NCBI GenBank assembly: GCA_019417465.1
Contig: DXVF01000005.1
Coordinates: forward strand, 1-64,000
Source of the DNA: Clostridiales bacterium
GTDB taxonomy: Bacteria > Bacillota > Clostridia > TANB77 > CAG-508
DNA: 64,000 bases
Reading direction: 5' to 3'
Below the pieces are notes generated by a model that searched no databases, was not told the origin of the DNA, and worked only from the letters and a program-made list of their open reading frames with translations. Position 1 is the stretch's first letter. Each line of letters opens with the position of its first letter. The translations under genes and the position numbers were made by a program. Shown here piece after piece: positions 50,701 through 62,184 of the stretch.

Positions 50701-53700
50701 ATCCGTCTATTGTTATAGGTTCAGCTGTAACACCTGCTCCCATTGTTCCTGTAAATATTTCTTCACTATGTAATGAGTATGTATCTTCTTCAAGCTCCTC
50801 TATATAATGCTGTACTTTATATTCTATATCTGTTCTTGCTCTCCAATTTGCTACAAACTCTTTATCACCAGTACTTCCTTTTAAAATTTTTACTTCTGTA
50901 TTTGGAGTATCTCCATTAGAACCTGTCCAACCTAAAAATATATATCCTGGTTTAGTTGGATTATTTAAAGTTATATCTTCTGTTTTTACTGTATATGTAC
51001 TTGGATTTGTTATTTCTTCTCCTTGTTCAGTTGTTCCTAAGTTTCCTCCTACTAAATCATAGTTAATATTATATATAATCATTTTATAATAAACTTTTAT
51101 AATATTATTACTCTCATTATCAGTTATAATCAAATTTATATTTCCTGTTTTTTCTCCATCTAATTCATATCCATCTATATTTTTATCTGGATAACTTGTT
51201 ATCATTTCATTATAATTTGCTTGTAATTCTTCAGTTTTTTCCTCATCTATTACATCATCATAATAATATTCAATTATATATTTATATTTATTTACTGTTT
51301 TAATAGCCTCAGCTCTTAATATTACATCACCTGCTGGCATTGTAAACTCAGATTCTTGATTTAATTGATTTCCTAAGTTATCATTTTCTGAAACCCATTT
51401 ATCAAAATTAAATGTATATCCGAACTTCAGATTTTAATGTTGCATCAATATCTACATTTTCTTCATATTTATAACTTACTATAACTTTATCATTAGAACT
51501 TTGTCCAAGAGTTATAACACTTGCAACATTTTCGCTTGTTTTTAATGTTACATTATAACTATTTCTTGAATAAAATACTTTTAATACTAAACTTCCATCT
51601 GCAAGTATTGTTCCAGATATTGTATCTTTAGACTTTTCCTCATCATAAGTAAATCCATTAATTGTAATTGGCACTGCTGTAACTTCATCATCCATTCTAG
51701 CTTCTAAGTCTGTCTCTTCTTTATATAAAGTATAATTTTCTCCATCTAAGTTTTGTGTATAATGCTCAACTTTATATTTTATACCATCATTTGCATTAAA
51801 ATGTGCAGTATATTCTCTATCTCCTATACTTCCTTTAGTAATTACAACATTCAAACTTTTCTCTATTACATCTGTACCTGTCCATCCTAAGAATGTATAT
51901 CCTTCTTTTTCTGGATTAACTAAAGTAATATCTCCGAGTATTTATTGTATATGTTTTAGGATTTTCTCTTGCAAATATTGTATTTTGAACATTTCTATAA
52001 GTAATATTATATATAATTTCTTTGTAATAAACTTTTATTTTATTTTTTGTTTCATCTGTTCCAATTTTTAAACTGATATTTCCTGTTTTTTCTTTATCTA
52101 ATTCATATCCAGTCTTATTTTTATCTTCATAATTAGAAATGGTAGTTCCAAAATCTGCTGTTTTTACTACTGTTTTATCATTATCAATTACATCATCATA
52201 ATAGTATTCTACTGTGTAATTATATTTATTAACTGCTTTAGTTGCCTTTGCAGTTAAAGTTACATCACCTATTGGCATTGCAATTAATGCTTCTCTTGTA
52301 GCTTGATTTACTAATATTTTTTCATCATTAGAAACCCATGATGACCATTTAACTGTATAACCTTCTTGTTCTTTTATATTTGCAGATATATTAATTTGTT
52401 CTTGATATTTTAATGTTTTTTCTAATCTTGCACTTGGAGATTTTCCATCCATATTTACACTTGAAATATTATCTCCTGCAATCAATGTTAATTTATATGT
52501 ATTTCTTGTGTAATACATCTCCAAAACTAAGCTTCCATCTGCTTTTACTATTCCAGAAGGTATTGATTTTTCTTCATTATAAGTAAATCCTGGAAAATTC
52601 TTTTCTATTGCTGTTACTTCAGAATCCGTTTCAGCTCCTAGTTCTTCTCTTGATTGTTCTTTATATGTACCATCTAAATTTTCTGTATAATGAATTACTG
52701 TATATTTTGTATTTTCTATAGGTTTCCAATTTGCTTTATATTCTTTATTTCCTGTTGAACCTTGTTTTATAGTTACAATATCTTCTGGACTCTGTCCATT
52801 AGAACCTGTCCAGCCCATAAAAGTATAACCTTGTTTTGTTGGGTTAACTAATGTAAAAGTAGGTGTTTTTACATTATATTTTTCAGGATTTTCCAATCCT
52901 TCTTTTATTTTACCTCCATTTAAATCATATTTAATTGTATAATTTATTATTTCATAATATATATTACAAATATTATTATTTTTACCAATTGTTATAGGAT
53001 AATTTTCCTTTTTATTAATTTTATATTCTTTAACCTCTGGTAATTCTGGTGTTATTATACTTCCAAATTCTGCTTTATCTTTATAACTTAACTCTTCATT
53101 TTTTACATTATCAAAATAATAGTTTACTTCATAATCATATATTCCTAATTCTTTTGTGGCCTTAGCAGTTAAAATTAAATCTCCTGCTGGCATTTTAAAA
53201 GATGTTTTCTTATCTGGTTGACTTTGTAAAAGTTCTTTATTATTTGATTCCCAGATTTTCCATTTGATTTCATAACCTTCTTCTACATTTTTTGCTAAAT
53301 TTGCATCTATTGAAACTGGTTCTTCGTATTTATAAATTCCATCACCTGTAACACTATCTATATTCTCATCTTTATCTAATGATAATTTATATTCATTTCT
53401 TGTATAATATAATTTTAAAGTTAAATCTTTATCTAATTCTAATGTTCCAGATTTTATATTATTTAAATTTTCAACATCATATGTAAAACCAACATATTCT
53501 TTTTCTACAGCTTCTACTTCATCATTTATTTTACCAGATAGATTTTCTGTTTCAGCAAGCTCATATTTTCCATCTTCTAATGACTCTTTATAATGTTCTA
53601 CCTTATATTCTTTTATTCCATTTCCTATTTTAATTAATTCATATACACCTTTAGACTTATTTTCTAGTGTTCCATATGTATAACTTGTTATTTTATATAT

Positions 53701-54501
53701 TCCTTCTCCAGTTATTTCTATTTCTTGCTCTGTTCCTTCTAGTTCTATATAATCTACAGTTTTTGTTCCTGTTATTTTGTAAATTGTTTTTAAAGTGTCT
53801 TCTTTTTTATTTAATTCTGTTATTTTTAATTTTACACTTCCAACATATTTTCCATCATTACCCAAATCACCTTGAATTACTTCAATTTTTGGTGCTTCCA
53901 CCTTTTCTGCTAAAGGAATATCTATTTCATCATAAACAATGTAGCGAATCATGTCTTTTATATCTTCATCATCCACAGTTTTATCACATGTTATATCTGC
54001 AGATTGTAGTTCTTCTTTTTCGGTAATCTTCCAACCTTCTGTTTTTACATAATGTCTAATATTTCTTGTAAGCTCTACTTGATTGTAAAGTCCATCACCT
54101 TTAACATTATTTATTCCTTTATCATCTGAATTTATATCTCCAAATACAGAAATTTCAAAAACTCTATCATTGTTCATATATTTTGCATACATACCAGAAT
54201 AAACATACCCATTTTTTATCTCTTTTTGGCATGTTTCATCTTCATATACTTTTACTACTTCTCCTTCTGAGAAATTTTCTTTAAAATCTTGCACCTTAGT
54301 TTCTGGAGCAACCCTTGAAATAAACTCATCTGTTACCAGATATACTTCACTTTCTGGGTTATCTTCATTTTCTTTTAAAAGATTTGCTATAAATTCCTCT
54401 TCTGTTAATCCTCCAGTATTAGCTGTTATAATTCCAACTATACCGCCTAACAATACTATAAATAACATTGCAATTAATAAATTAAGTTTCCAATTCTTCA
54501 T
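41744..54501 (-). CDS. Giant surface adhesin: dockerin, InlB-type repeats and beta-helix (4,251 aa), two CGG +1 shifts
   Basis: Removing one C at 51936 and one at 51422 leaves 4,252 codons with no stop. Order: signal/anchor helix (residues 6-27); a dockerin-like segment near 115-190 (FGDINSDDKGINNVKGDG, then DITCDKTVDDEDIKDMIRYI); from about 290 to 1,600 alternating modules of two types, YKVEHY...LVLKLYYTRN and InlB/Flg_new repeats (YNLDGG...GYTFLGWTG...ANW); then about 2,600 residues of right-handed beta-helix rich in GTINING-type turns. There is no LPXTG. Shifts restore Gly856 (TYTINT-G-DITLVNP) and Gly1027 (LKSEV-G-YTFNFD). It likely attaches to the neighbouring anchored cohesin protein through the dockerin. 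Confidence 0.85.
51420..51422 (-). other. CGG +1 frameshift site, adhesin site 2
   Basis: Context GTT-CGG-A. Skipping the C gives LKSEV-G-YTFNFDKWVSEND, matching sister repeats (EGYEIKWKIWES, EGYTVKWSSW). Confidence 0.85.
51934..51936 (-). other. CGG +1 frameshift site, adhesin site 1
   Basis: Context ACT-CGG-A. Skipping the C gives YTINT-G-DITLVNPEK, aligned with sister repeats that read YTVKTEDITLNNP. Confidence 0.85.
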
Positions 54502-54540
54502 AATAAGTTCTCCTCTATATAATTAATTGGTTTTATATAA

Positions 54541-54566
54541 AATAGCTTCATAAGCTATTTTTTTTG
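54541..54566. terminator. Hairpin between cohesin and adhesin genes
   Basis: AATAGCTT / AAGCTATT with a 3-base loop and a run of T on the plus strand. On the minus strand it lies between two co-directional genes and may reduce read-through. Confidence 0.5.
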
Positions 54567-54693
54567 CTATATCTCTAAAATTTTCTAATATAAAAATATT
54601 TAAGTTGTTTTTATCTACATCAGTTTTACTGCTTAATATTTATACTTTTTAGTTCTACTCTTTAATGTTTACTCTTATTTTTAGGTCTACTAT

Positions 54694-55359
54694 TTAATTT
54701 TTATCTTCTTTTTTATCTCTCATTTTTAAATATATTAGTAATATAATACATGCTATTATTACAATTGCTAAAATTATATAAACAAGTCTTGCTTGCCCTG
54801 TTTTAGGCATATTTGCATCATTATCTATATTAGAATCTTGAGTTGTATTAGGAGTATTTTGAGTTTGATTTTTTACTATTTTTATCTTTATAATTCTATC
54901 ACCTTCTGGAATTAATTCCTTTCCATCATTTGATGTAACTTGTTTTAGCTTTATTTCTGTTTCTAATTCTCCTAAATCATCTCTTAGCTTTAATTTTATC
55001 TTTCCTATCTCTTCATCATTTGTTACTCCTGAAGTCATTTTTACAAACAAAACTTTTCCTTGATTTACATGACCTTGAATGTCGTTATATTCTACTTTCC
55101 AGTCATTTTGTTTTTGAAATTCTATACTTTCGAAAACAGTTTCATCATACTCTAAAGATGTTTCTACAACATTTATGCCTTCATCTCCAGCATCAATATT
55201 ACTAATATTCATATCAATAATTACTTCATCACCTGGATTAAATATTTCCTTTTGTGCTTTAGCAAAAAATTCAAAGCTACTTGCATTTACAATATTTGCC
55301 GTACTTAATGCAATTATAATTATTACAATTATCGCCATACACTTATTTTTACTTATCAA
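54694..55359 (-). CDS. Cell-wall anchored cohesin-domain protein
   Basis: 221 residues: signal peptide (AIIVIIIIALSTANIVNASS), a cohesin-like beta-sandwich at about 30-165 (NPGDEVIIDMNISNIDAGDE, then SLEYDETVFESIEF and GKVLFVKMTSGVT), a polar linker, and a sorting signal MPKTG followed by a hydrophobic span and RDKKEDKN. MPKTG is a variant of LPXTG. It is directly upstream of the dockerin-containing adhesin, so it probably acts as its wall receptor. A truncated close paralogue lies at 57.8 kb. The ATG follows GGAGG. Confidence 0.8.
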   Translation of the reverse strand: MISKNKCMAIIVIIIIALSTANIVNASSFEFFAKAQKEIFNPGDEVIIDMNISNIDAGDEGINVVETSLEYDETVFESIEFQKQNDWKVEYNDIQGHVNQGKVLFVKMTSGVTNDEEIGKIKLKLRDDLGELETEIKLKQVTSNDGKELIPEGDRIIKIKIVKNQTQNTPNTTQDSNIDNDANMPKTGQARLVYIILAIVIIACIILLIYLKMRDKKEDKN

Positions 55360-55910
55360 CTATAATCTCCTCCTTTATTTATATCCTTAATTTTGTAAAG
55401 ATATTTTATTTAACTTTCCCCATTTTTTTCGTATTAGAGTACAATTTTAAAATCATTAATATACACAATTTTTCTATCTTTAAATTACACTATCAAATAA
55501 TTAAATACAATTACGAACATATTACAAAAATGTTACTCTATTTATTATTTCATTAAAATACTTACGGAAACTAAAAAACAATGACTTATATAGCCATATT
55601 TTAAATTTATGTTACAATTATTTTAAAAAATATATAGCTTTTGTACTTATGTAATATCTTTGTAATATTAGAATACAAAGAGACAAATATTCTAAACTAT
55701 TTTATCCTTTTTTCTACATTTAAGATTTAGTTCTAAAAAACGAATTATCTTATATATTTATATTAAAACATATCGGGGAATTTACAATGGAATAATGGAT
55801 TACTTTTATCAATAAAACGTAGGTTGAAGCGAACGAAAAATCGTTCACTTCAACCTACGTTTATTATTTTTAACTTTATGATATTCTAATTAATTTTTAA
55901 GCTTTTATAT
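55360..55910. other. Intergenic stretch holding a deleted copy of the amidase locus
   Basis: Bases about 55560-55815 repeat, with divergence, the region upstream of the amidase (62335-62580), including CTTATATATTTATATTAAAACATAT. They then pass directly into a copy of the amidase 3' end (AATGGAATAATGGATTA, as at 63270). The amidase body is missing. No intact gene is present. Confidence 0.65.
55815..55862. terminator. Long hairpin terminator
   Basis: 22-base inverted repeat beginning AAACGTAGGTTGAAGC with one mismatch, AAAA loop and T-tracts on both sides. It terminates the AAA/PD-(D/E)XK gene on the minus strand. Confidence 0.75.
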
Positions 55911-55913
55911 ATT

Positions 55914-57593
55914 CTAATCTATCTTTTCTAGATACACTTCATCATTTACAGCTACTACTGTATATTTATTTAAACCTTCAATATATTTTATATCTTCAAA
56001 TTCACTATACCTTTTTATTTGCTCTTTTGCCTCGATTTGTTTTTCTTTTATTTTTTCCTTTTCATTGCTTTTTAGGTATTTAAACTCTATCATTACTGAT
56101 TTATACTCTTTTGTGTTGTCTTGTGGTACTAATAGTAAGTCTGGATAATTTCTGTTTACTTCCATTTCTGATTTTACTCTAAATAGCTTTAAATTCATTG
56201 CTATACAATAGAAAACCAGTTTTACATATTTTTCGTCGAAGTTTACAAAATCCCTGTTTGATAAGTTATTTAAATATTTGTGTACTAATTCTACTAGTGT
56301 ATCTATCTTTCCTTCTAATGCTATTTCTTTTGCTATTTGTATATAATCAGCATTTACATCAATATTTATTCCTTGCCCTATTACTTTTAGAAAGTAATCA
56401 GAATATATTTCTTTCATTACTAAGTTCGGTATACTTAATTTAGGAAAACCAAGTTCTTCTTCATCTATTGTTAAATATCCTAAATAAAACAGCATTGAAC
56501 TAAACTCTCTATCTCCGAACATCATTTCTGGATTAAATTTTTCTGTTATATTAGTTATTATTCCTTCTCCAGATACCGTTTTTTCTAATATTTCTAGAAG
56601 TTTATCTCCTTGGCATAAATCTAGCATTTTTCCTAATTTTGAATAATCACTTGCCATGTTCATGTCTATTAATTTTTGTGGTAATTCTTTATACATTACA
56701 TATTCATTTAAGAAATATAAACACATATTTGAATTGTATATATTTGTTTCTGCTTTTAAAGAAAATTTATATCCATCATAATTTTCTTTAAGTATTGGTA
56801 ATATTTTTTCTTGTTCTTCTTGTGTTATATTTTGTTTATTCATCAACTCTACTATTTCTTCTTTTGTAAAACCTAGCATTTCATTTAAGCTTCTATCCAT
56901 TGTCTTGTCTGAACATATATTAAACCCCGATGTTAGGCTATCTAGAGTTATTGGTGCTACTCCTGTTATAAATATTCTATCTACTACTGTTTCTGTTCCC
57001 TCTTTTAATATCTCGTACCATTTTCTTATCTTTCCATTTTTTGATACCAATTCTTTAAACTTTCCTGTATTAAAGCTTAATAATTCATTTGCAAAGTGAT
57101 CATATTCGTCTATTATTACATATATTTTTTCTCCGTTTTTTTGTATATTAAATGATTGAAATAAACTTGCTAGCATCCCTTCTGTAGTTTGTTCTGGATT
57201 TATATAAAATTCAATTTCATATTTTTGAATAAAATTTTTTATTGCTATATCTGCTTTTTCTCTAAAACCTTTCATTGTTGTTTCTTCTGTTTCTGTATTT
57301 ATTCCAGAGAAATTAAACCTTAAAATATGGTAACTATTTTTTAATGGCGTTGGATTTTTTCCTATATATGTTTCTCCATATAATTTTTCAAATTTATCCT
57401 TCGCTTTTATATCATAATAATATTCTAGGGTGCTTGTAAATAACGTTTTTCCAAATTTTCTTGGGCGTAAAAACATTATTCTCTTTTCTGCTAAATCTTC
57501 TAATTTTTCTATATATCTAGTTTTATCAACATAGTAGTAATTATCTTCTATTAGTTCTTCATAATTACTTATACCATATGGTAACTTCTTCAT
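55914..57593 (-). CDS. AAA-ATPase-like / PD-(D/E)XK nuclease-superfamily protein
   Basis: About 560 residues of the common gut-anaerobe family (AAA-ATPase_like plus PDDEXK_9). The N-terminus reads LPYGISNYEELIEDNYYYVD, with the P-loop variant FLRPRKFGKTLF near residue 45, a Walker B-like strand KIYVIIDEYDHFAN, and the C-terminal nuclease core YPDLLLVPQ with VMIEFKYLK (D...E-x-K). Function is not established; copies are usually scattered in genomes and behave like mobile or defence-related cargo. The chosen start is the ATG at 57593 (MKKLPYG); no strong RBS is present. It sits between two copies of the cohesin locus. Confidence 0.75.
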   Translation of the reverse strand: MKKLPYGISNYEELIEDNYYYVDKTRYIEKLEDLAEKRIMFLRPRKFGKTLFTSTLEYYYDIKAKDKFEKLYGETYIGKNPTPLKNSYHILRFNFSGINTETEETTMKGFREKADIAIKNFIQKYEIEFYINPEQTTEGMLASLFQSFNIQKNGEKIYVIIDEYDHFANELLSFNTGKFKELVSKNGKIRKWYEILKEGTETVVDRIFITGVAPITLDSLTSGFNICSDKTMDRSLNEMLGFTKEEIVELMNKQNITQEEQEKILPILKENYDGYKFSLKAETNIYNSNMCLYFLNEYVMYKELPQKLIDMNMASDYSKLGKMLDLCQGDKLLEILEKTVSGEGIITNITEKFNPEMMFGDREFSSMLFYLGYLTIDEEELGFPKLSIPNLVMKEIYSDYFLKVIGQGINIDVNADYIQIAKEIALEGKIDTLVELVHKYLNNLSNRDFVNFDEKYVKLVFYCIAMNLKLFRVKSEMEVNRNYPDLLLVPQDNTKEYKSVMIEFKYLKSNEKEKIKEKQIEAKEQIKRYSEFEDIKYIEGLNKYTVVAVNDEVYLEKID

Positions 57594-57800
57594 AACTAAC
57601 ACCCATAACCCAATTTACTTAATTGTTCTACAAAACAATTGAATTGTTACAACTCATATCTGCTAAATACTTCACAACTAACCTAATAATTTCGGGTTAT
57701 TTTTTCCTTCTCTTAAAATATTTTTTAACATTTTTATTTTAACATATTGCAAAAGTTTAGGCAAGTTAATATCAATATCTTCAAATAGGAAATCTCACTA

Positions 57801-58091
57801 TTAATTAAATTTACTCCTTACTAGAAATTTCCTATTATTTTGCTTTTCAAACTCCATATTTTCAAATATACTATCATCATATTCTAATGATGTCTCAATA
57901 ACATTAATTCCTTCATCTCCAGCATCAATATTGCTAATATTCATATCAATAATTACTTCATCTCCTGGATTAACCATTTCGCTTTGAGCTTTAGCAGTAA
58001 ATTTAAAACTACTTGCATTTGAAATGTTTAAAATACTTAATAACAAAATACATGTTATAAATAGAATAATATATTTACTTTTATTCACCAA
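57801..58091 (-). pseudogene. Truncated cohesin protein (paralogue of 54694-55359)
   Basis: 96 residues: signal peptide, then NPGDEVIIDMNISNIDAGDE and SLEYDDSIFENMEFEKQN, nearly identical to the first half of the cohesin protein at 54.7 kb. It then ends in unrelated KFLVRSKFN. The second half of the cohesin and the sorting signal are missing. It shows that the cohesin region was duplicated and this copy cut. The start follows GGAGTGAT. Confidence 0.75.
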
Positions 58092-58119
58092 CTAATATCA
58101 CTCCTTAAAAACTAATGTA

Positions 58120-61100
58120 CTAGTATTTTTTATAAATGAAATACGCTGCAAATGTTATTAAGAACATTCCTATAATTACAAATATTCCGCATTTTAACAT
58201 ACTATTTGACTCTCCTGTTTGAGGAAGAATTGTTGGTTTCTTTACTTTTACATTTTCAAAATCCTCATCATCCTCTAAACCATTTATTATAGAAGTTACA
58301 CTTGAATTTTCTGCTTCTTGCTTTTTATACTCTGAAAAGTTATCTGGTAATATTGTATTATCTGGAGTAGAATCTCTATCTTCTATTTTATCTTCTGCAA
58401 TAAAAGCAATATTTACTAATCTACCTTCTTCTTCTGCATCAGCTGTTACTTTAAGAACAACCTTTACCTCTAAATAAGTTGGACTGCCTTCTCCAGAATA
58501 TGCTGGTATTACACTTCCATTTAAATAATCTGTTGCAATAAATACTGCATCCTTACTATTATCAGTAACTTTTCCTTCTTTATCTAGCATCTTCCATTTA
58601 TATTGATTATTAACAACATTATTTGCTACATATTCAAGTCCTTGTGGTAAATAATCTTTAATAACAGTAGCTGTACCATCTATAGCACCTTCATTATATA
58701 TTCTTATAGTATATAATATATAATCACCAATTTTTACTTCTAATGGTTTCTTTGTTTGAGAATATTCTATTTTTCCAGTTTGACTATTCAATTTTGCTAC
58801 TGGAGTTCTGCTAACATCTAATGTTTTTTCATTAACACTTGTTATAAATTTTCTTAAACTCAAGTCACCTATTTCTTTGGTTGGATCATTTGGTAAAATT
58901 ATTATTAAATCATTAGTTTCCTCATTTTTCTCTATTTTTACTTTTCCTGAATAATCACCAATATTTTTTACTGATTTTATTTCATATGCATCTTCCTCAT
59001 CATTTAATCCTACTTCTAATTCGAAAGTAATTAGTCTTTCAAATTTTACATACCCATTTACTGTTTCTATTTCTTCTATTTGATATTTATGAGTTCCTAC
59101 TTTTAAAATAGAAATATCATTAATTTGTATATATCCATTTTCACCATTTATTTGTTCTGTAACAAAATCTTTATCAATAACATTGTTTTCATCATCATCT
59201 ATAGCTACAATGTGAAGTTTTACACCATTTAAACCTTCTTTAGTTTCTGAATTAATTTTTCTTATTGCAATATTATACTTACCATCAATTTCATAATCTG
59301 GAGCTATTTGATCATTAACTACATTTACTTGTATTAATCTTTCATTTACTATAACTTTTCCATTATCAAAAACATCATCTGCTTTAGGTTCTAATTCATA
59401 CTCTTCATTTATTTTTATTGTTTTAACACTAAATGTAATAGGTTCATCTATTGAAACATACCCTTCTGGTGCTTTTTTCTCTGTAATAGTAAAATTATAT
59501 ATTTCATTTTCATTTTCAATTTTTGTTTGTGGTATACTTATATAACCATTTTCATCAGTAGTAAGAATTTCTTTATAAATTTCTGTTGAATTTTTTGTTA
59601 TTATAACTTCAAAATCAGCACCATTTAATCTTTTATTAGAATCTAATCTATCTGCTTTAATTAGCTCAAAATCAAATGAACCTTTTATTTTTTTATTTGG
59701 AATAGTTACATCAACCAACTCATTTTGTACTACTACAATTGCTCCATCTTCTTCATGGCTATCTATAGGATTTAATACATATTTATTATCTTTTAATATC
59801 GAAACAACTTCAAATTCAATTTTTCCATTTGGGTTATATCCATTTGGAGCTGTAATTTCTTCTATTATTACTGTATAAGTTTTTCCTGTATCATCTATTT
59901 CTATTCCATCTAAAGTTATTTCACCTAAATCGTTAGTCTTTTCAGTTTTTCTAGCTATCACATTTGCTCCATCTTTTACTGTAATATCAAATGTAGCACC
60001 TGGTAGTTTATCACTATTATTTTCGCTATCAACTTTATTAACTCTTATAGAAATATTTCCCTTCTTAGGAGTAATTTTTTCATTTAACACTCTTGTCCTT
60101 AATTGTTTTTGTACAGAAGCAAATTGTGATTTATGTATTTCTCCTCCTGGATTAGATGCTTCATCTGCTATTACACTTGCATTAATAGTAGTTTCAACTA
60201 TAATATTACCACTTGGTGCAAGCAATGTTCCTATTATATTATTTTTGTATATTCCAATATCTCCTTTAAATGGAGTATTTGAATCTTCATTATAAAAATT
60301 CCATAAAATTCTTGTACTTATTGAATTCCAAGAAAAATCTTCATCTAGTTCTCCCCACTCAATTGTGTTTGATAAATCTATTCTATCTAATCCTGACATA
60401 TCTACATTTATAACTAGATATTTACCATCTTCTAAGTATCTACTCAAGTCAAGAGTTTCACTTTGCGCTACACCATTATTTAATCCATTTACTTCTCCAT
60501 TTTCATATATAGCTCCATCTGCATCTAAATTTATAACATTAACAGTATCAGAACTTCCTACATCATTATATAATTTACTAGAAAAGGCATTTAATTTTGT
60601 AAATTCACTTTCAAAATTTATAATTTTATAATCATCATCTCTTTTTTGTAATTCATATGATTCATTTTCTGCATTCCATACTACTTTATAATTTTCTCCA
60701 TCATTTAATTTGTATTGTTTTAAGGTATTTACAATTGCAGAAACATATACTTCATTTGTAGTGATATTTTTCTTTATTTTCACATATGTTGGAGCCTCAC
60801 TTAATTCTACTTGTACTCTACCACTTTCCCATCTTCTTGTCCACTTAACTTTTTTAATTGTTGTTATATTTTCATTTCCTTCAGTAGATTCTATATTAGT
60901 TATAACTTCTTCTACATCTCCCCAGTTATCAAACTTAATATATGTAGATTTCTGATTTTCATCTGGTAAATATTTGCTTAAATCTTTTCCATTATAATCA
61001 GTAATATCGTCTATAGTGGTTATATCAACATATCCTGTAAAATCAGGAGTTATATTTTGAGTATTTACTTTGCTATATACTTCATATATAGGATTTAATG

Positions 61101-62184
61101 CTACATCAATACTATAATTATTTATTATTTCTGTTACAGTAGCATTTTCAACCTGACTATTAATTAAACTATCATATGTAATTTCATCATATAATGTATA
61201 TATAATATTTCCACTTGCATCTTCTGAGACTACATATTCTATACTTCCATTTTCATTATATTTATAACTATTAGTAAATCCATCTTTTGTTATAGCTTCA
61301 TCATAGTTATTAAAATCTTTCTCAGCTACAACTACAAGCTCAAACTCTTCTGGTGATGAGGTTAATACTGTTCCTGAATTGTAATGTGCTAAATTTTTAT
61401 TATTATCTTTATATAGACCTAAGAATGCTGTCATAGGTATTACTAATTTTGGATTTTCACCGTTATTTGCATCTGCTGCATGGTTTGACCATTGTAATAT
61501 ATTTTGAATATACGAAACATTTCCTAAACTCGCCTCATTTGCAATTATTATTGTTTCATCATCTTCATATGTTACAGTCACACCTTGTGATGTAACAGTA
61601 TTATTCATTATAGGATTATTGTTTTCATCTAATTCAAAAATATAGTATTTTGTATCTGAATCTAAATCAGTAAAAGTTGCTGTTCCTTCTCCATTTACAG
61701 TAGTAACAGTAATTATATCATGATTTGTTTTTACATAGTAACTTTCTCCTGTTCCAGAATTTGTTTGCTTTGTAAATAAACCAAATTTAAAAGTACCATC
61801 TGTAAGATTTCCATCAACTTTATTTGTTACTGTTATAGAATAATCTTTAGTTTTATAAATTTCTAATACTGCATTTGTAAAATTAAATATTTGACCTATA
61901 TATGCATTTTTTACAGCTATATTTCCTTCCATATGACATTGTTGACGAAAGGTATTTGCAAATACAGAATAATCTATCGCAGTGCCTAGTCCTTTTACAA
62001 TATCTGATACTGATATTGGTATTTTATTATATGAACTATTATCTTGCTCAGATACATTAGAACTATTGCTTAATTCTTCTACTACTGCCTTTACTCCATT
62101 TACAACATTAATCATTTGAGAAACTACAATTATGAAACTTGTTATAATAGCCGTAATGTAGATATATTTTCCTAACTTTTTCAT
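58120..62184 (-). CDS. Cna-B/SpaA-type LPXTG surface protein (1,354 aa)
   Basis: Sortase-anchored backbone or tip-like adhesin. Signal-anchor at residues 8-28; an N-terminal region with a choice-of-anchor or thioester-like fold (about 60-700, including VIVSEDASG); then at least three Cna-B/SpaA repeats (residues about 690-1,100, for example LPGATFDITVKDGANVI, LNGADFEVIITKNSTEI, GLNGVKLHIVAID) that can form isopeptide bonds; a DUF11-like domain (DYLPQGLEYV); and the sorting signal LPQTGESN, a hydrophobic span and KKY. The start is the ATG at 62184. It is divergent from the amidase. No CGG shift in its 4 kb. Confidence 0.9.
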   Translation of the reverse strand: MKKLGKYIYITAIITSFIIVVSQMINVVNGVKAVVEELSNSSNVSEQDNSSYNKIPISVSDIVKGLGTAIDYSVFANTFRQQCHMEGNIAVKNAYIGQIFNFTNAVLEIYKTKDYSITVTNKVDGNLTDGTFKFGLFTKQTNSGTGESYYVKTNHDIITVTTVNGEGTATFTDLDSDTKYYIFELDENNNPIMNNTVTSQGVTVTYEDDETIIIANEASLGNVSYIQNILQWSNHAADANNGENPKLVIPMTAFLGLYKDNNKNLAHYNSGTVLTSSPEEFELVVVAEKDFNNYDEAITKDGFTNSYKYNENGSIEYVVSEDASGNIIYTLYDEITYDSLINSQVENATVTEIINNYSIDVALNPIYEVYSKVNTQNITPDFTGYVDITTIDDITDYNGKDLSKYLPDENQKSTYIKFDNWGDVEEVITNIESTEGNENITTIKKVKWTRRWESGRVQVELSEAPTYVKIKKNITTNEVYVSAIVNTLKQYKLNDGENYKVVWNAENESYELQKRDDDYKIINFESEFTKLNAFSSKLYNDVGSSDTVNVINLDADGAIYENGEVNGLNNGVAQSETLDLSRYLEDGKYLVINVDMSGLDRIDLSNTIEWGELDEDFSWNSISTRILWNFYNEDSNTPFKGDIGIYKNNIIGTLLAPSGNIIVETTINASVIADEASNPGGEIHKSQFASVQKQLRTRVLNEKITPKKGNISIRVNKVDSENNSDKLPGATFDITVKDGANVIARKTEKTNDLGEITLDGIEIDDTGKTYTVIIEEITAPNGYNPNGKIEFEVVSILKDNKYVLNPIDSHEEDGAIVVVQNELVDVTIPNKKIKGSFDFELIKADRLDSNKRLNGADFEVIITKNSTEIYKEILTTDENGYISIPQTKIENENEIYNFTITEKKAPEGYVSIDEPITFSVKTIKINEEYELEPKADDVFDNGKVIVNERLIQVNVVNDQIAPDYEIDGKYNIAIRKINSETKEGLNGVKLHIVAIDDDENNVIDKDFVTEQINGENGYIQINDISILKVGTHKYQIEEIETVNGYVKFERLITFELEVGLNDEEDAYEIKSVKNIGDYSGKVKIEKNEETNDLIIILPNDPTKEIGDLSLRKFITSVNEKTLDVSRTPVAKLNSQTGKIEYSQTKKPLEVKIGDYILYTIRIYNEGAIDGTATVIKDYLPQGLEYVANNVVNNQYKWKMLDKEGKVTDNSKDAVFIATDYLNGSVIPAYSGEGSPTYLEVKVVLKVTADAEEEGRLVNIAFIAEDKIEDRDSTPDNTILPDNFSEYKKQEAENSSVTSIINGLEDDEDFENVKVKKPTILPQTGESNSMLKCGIFVIIGMFLITFAAYFIYKKY

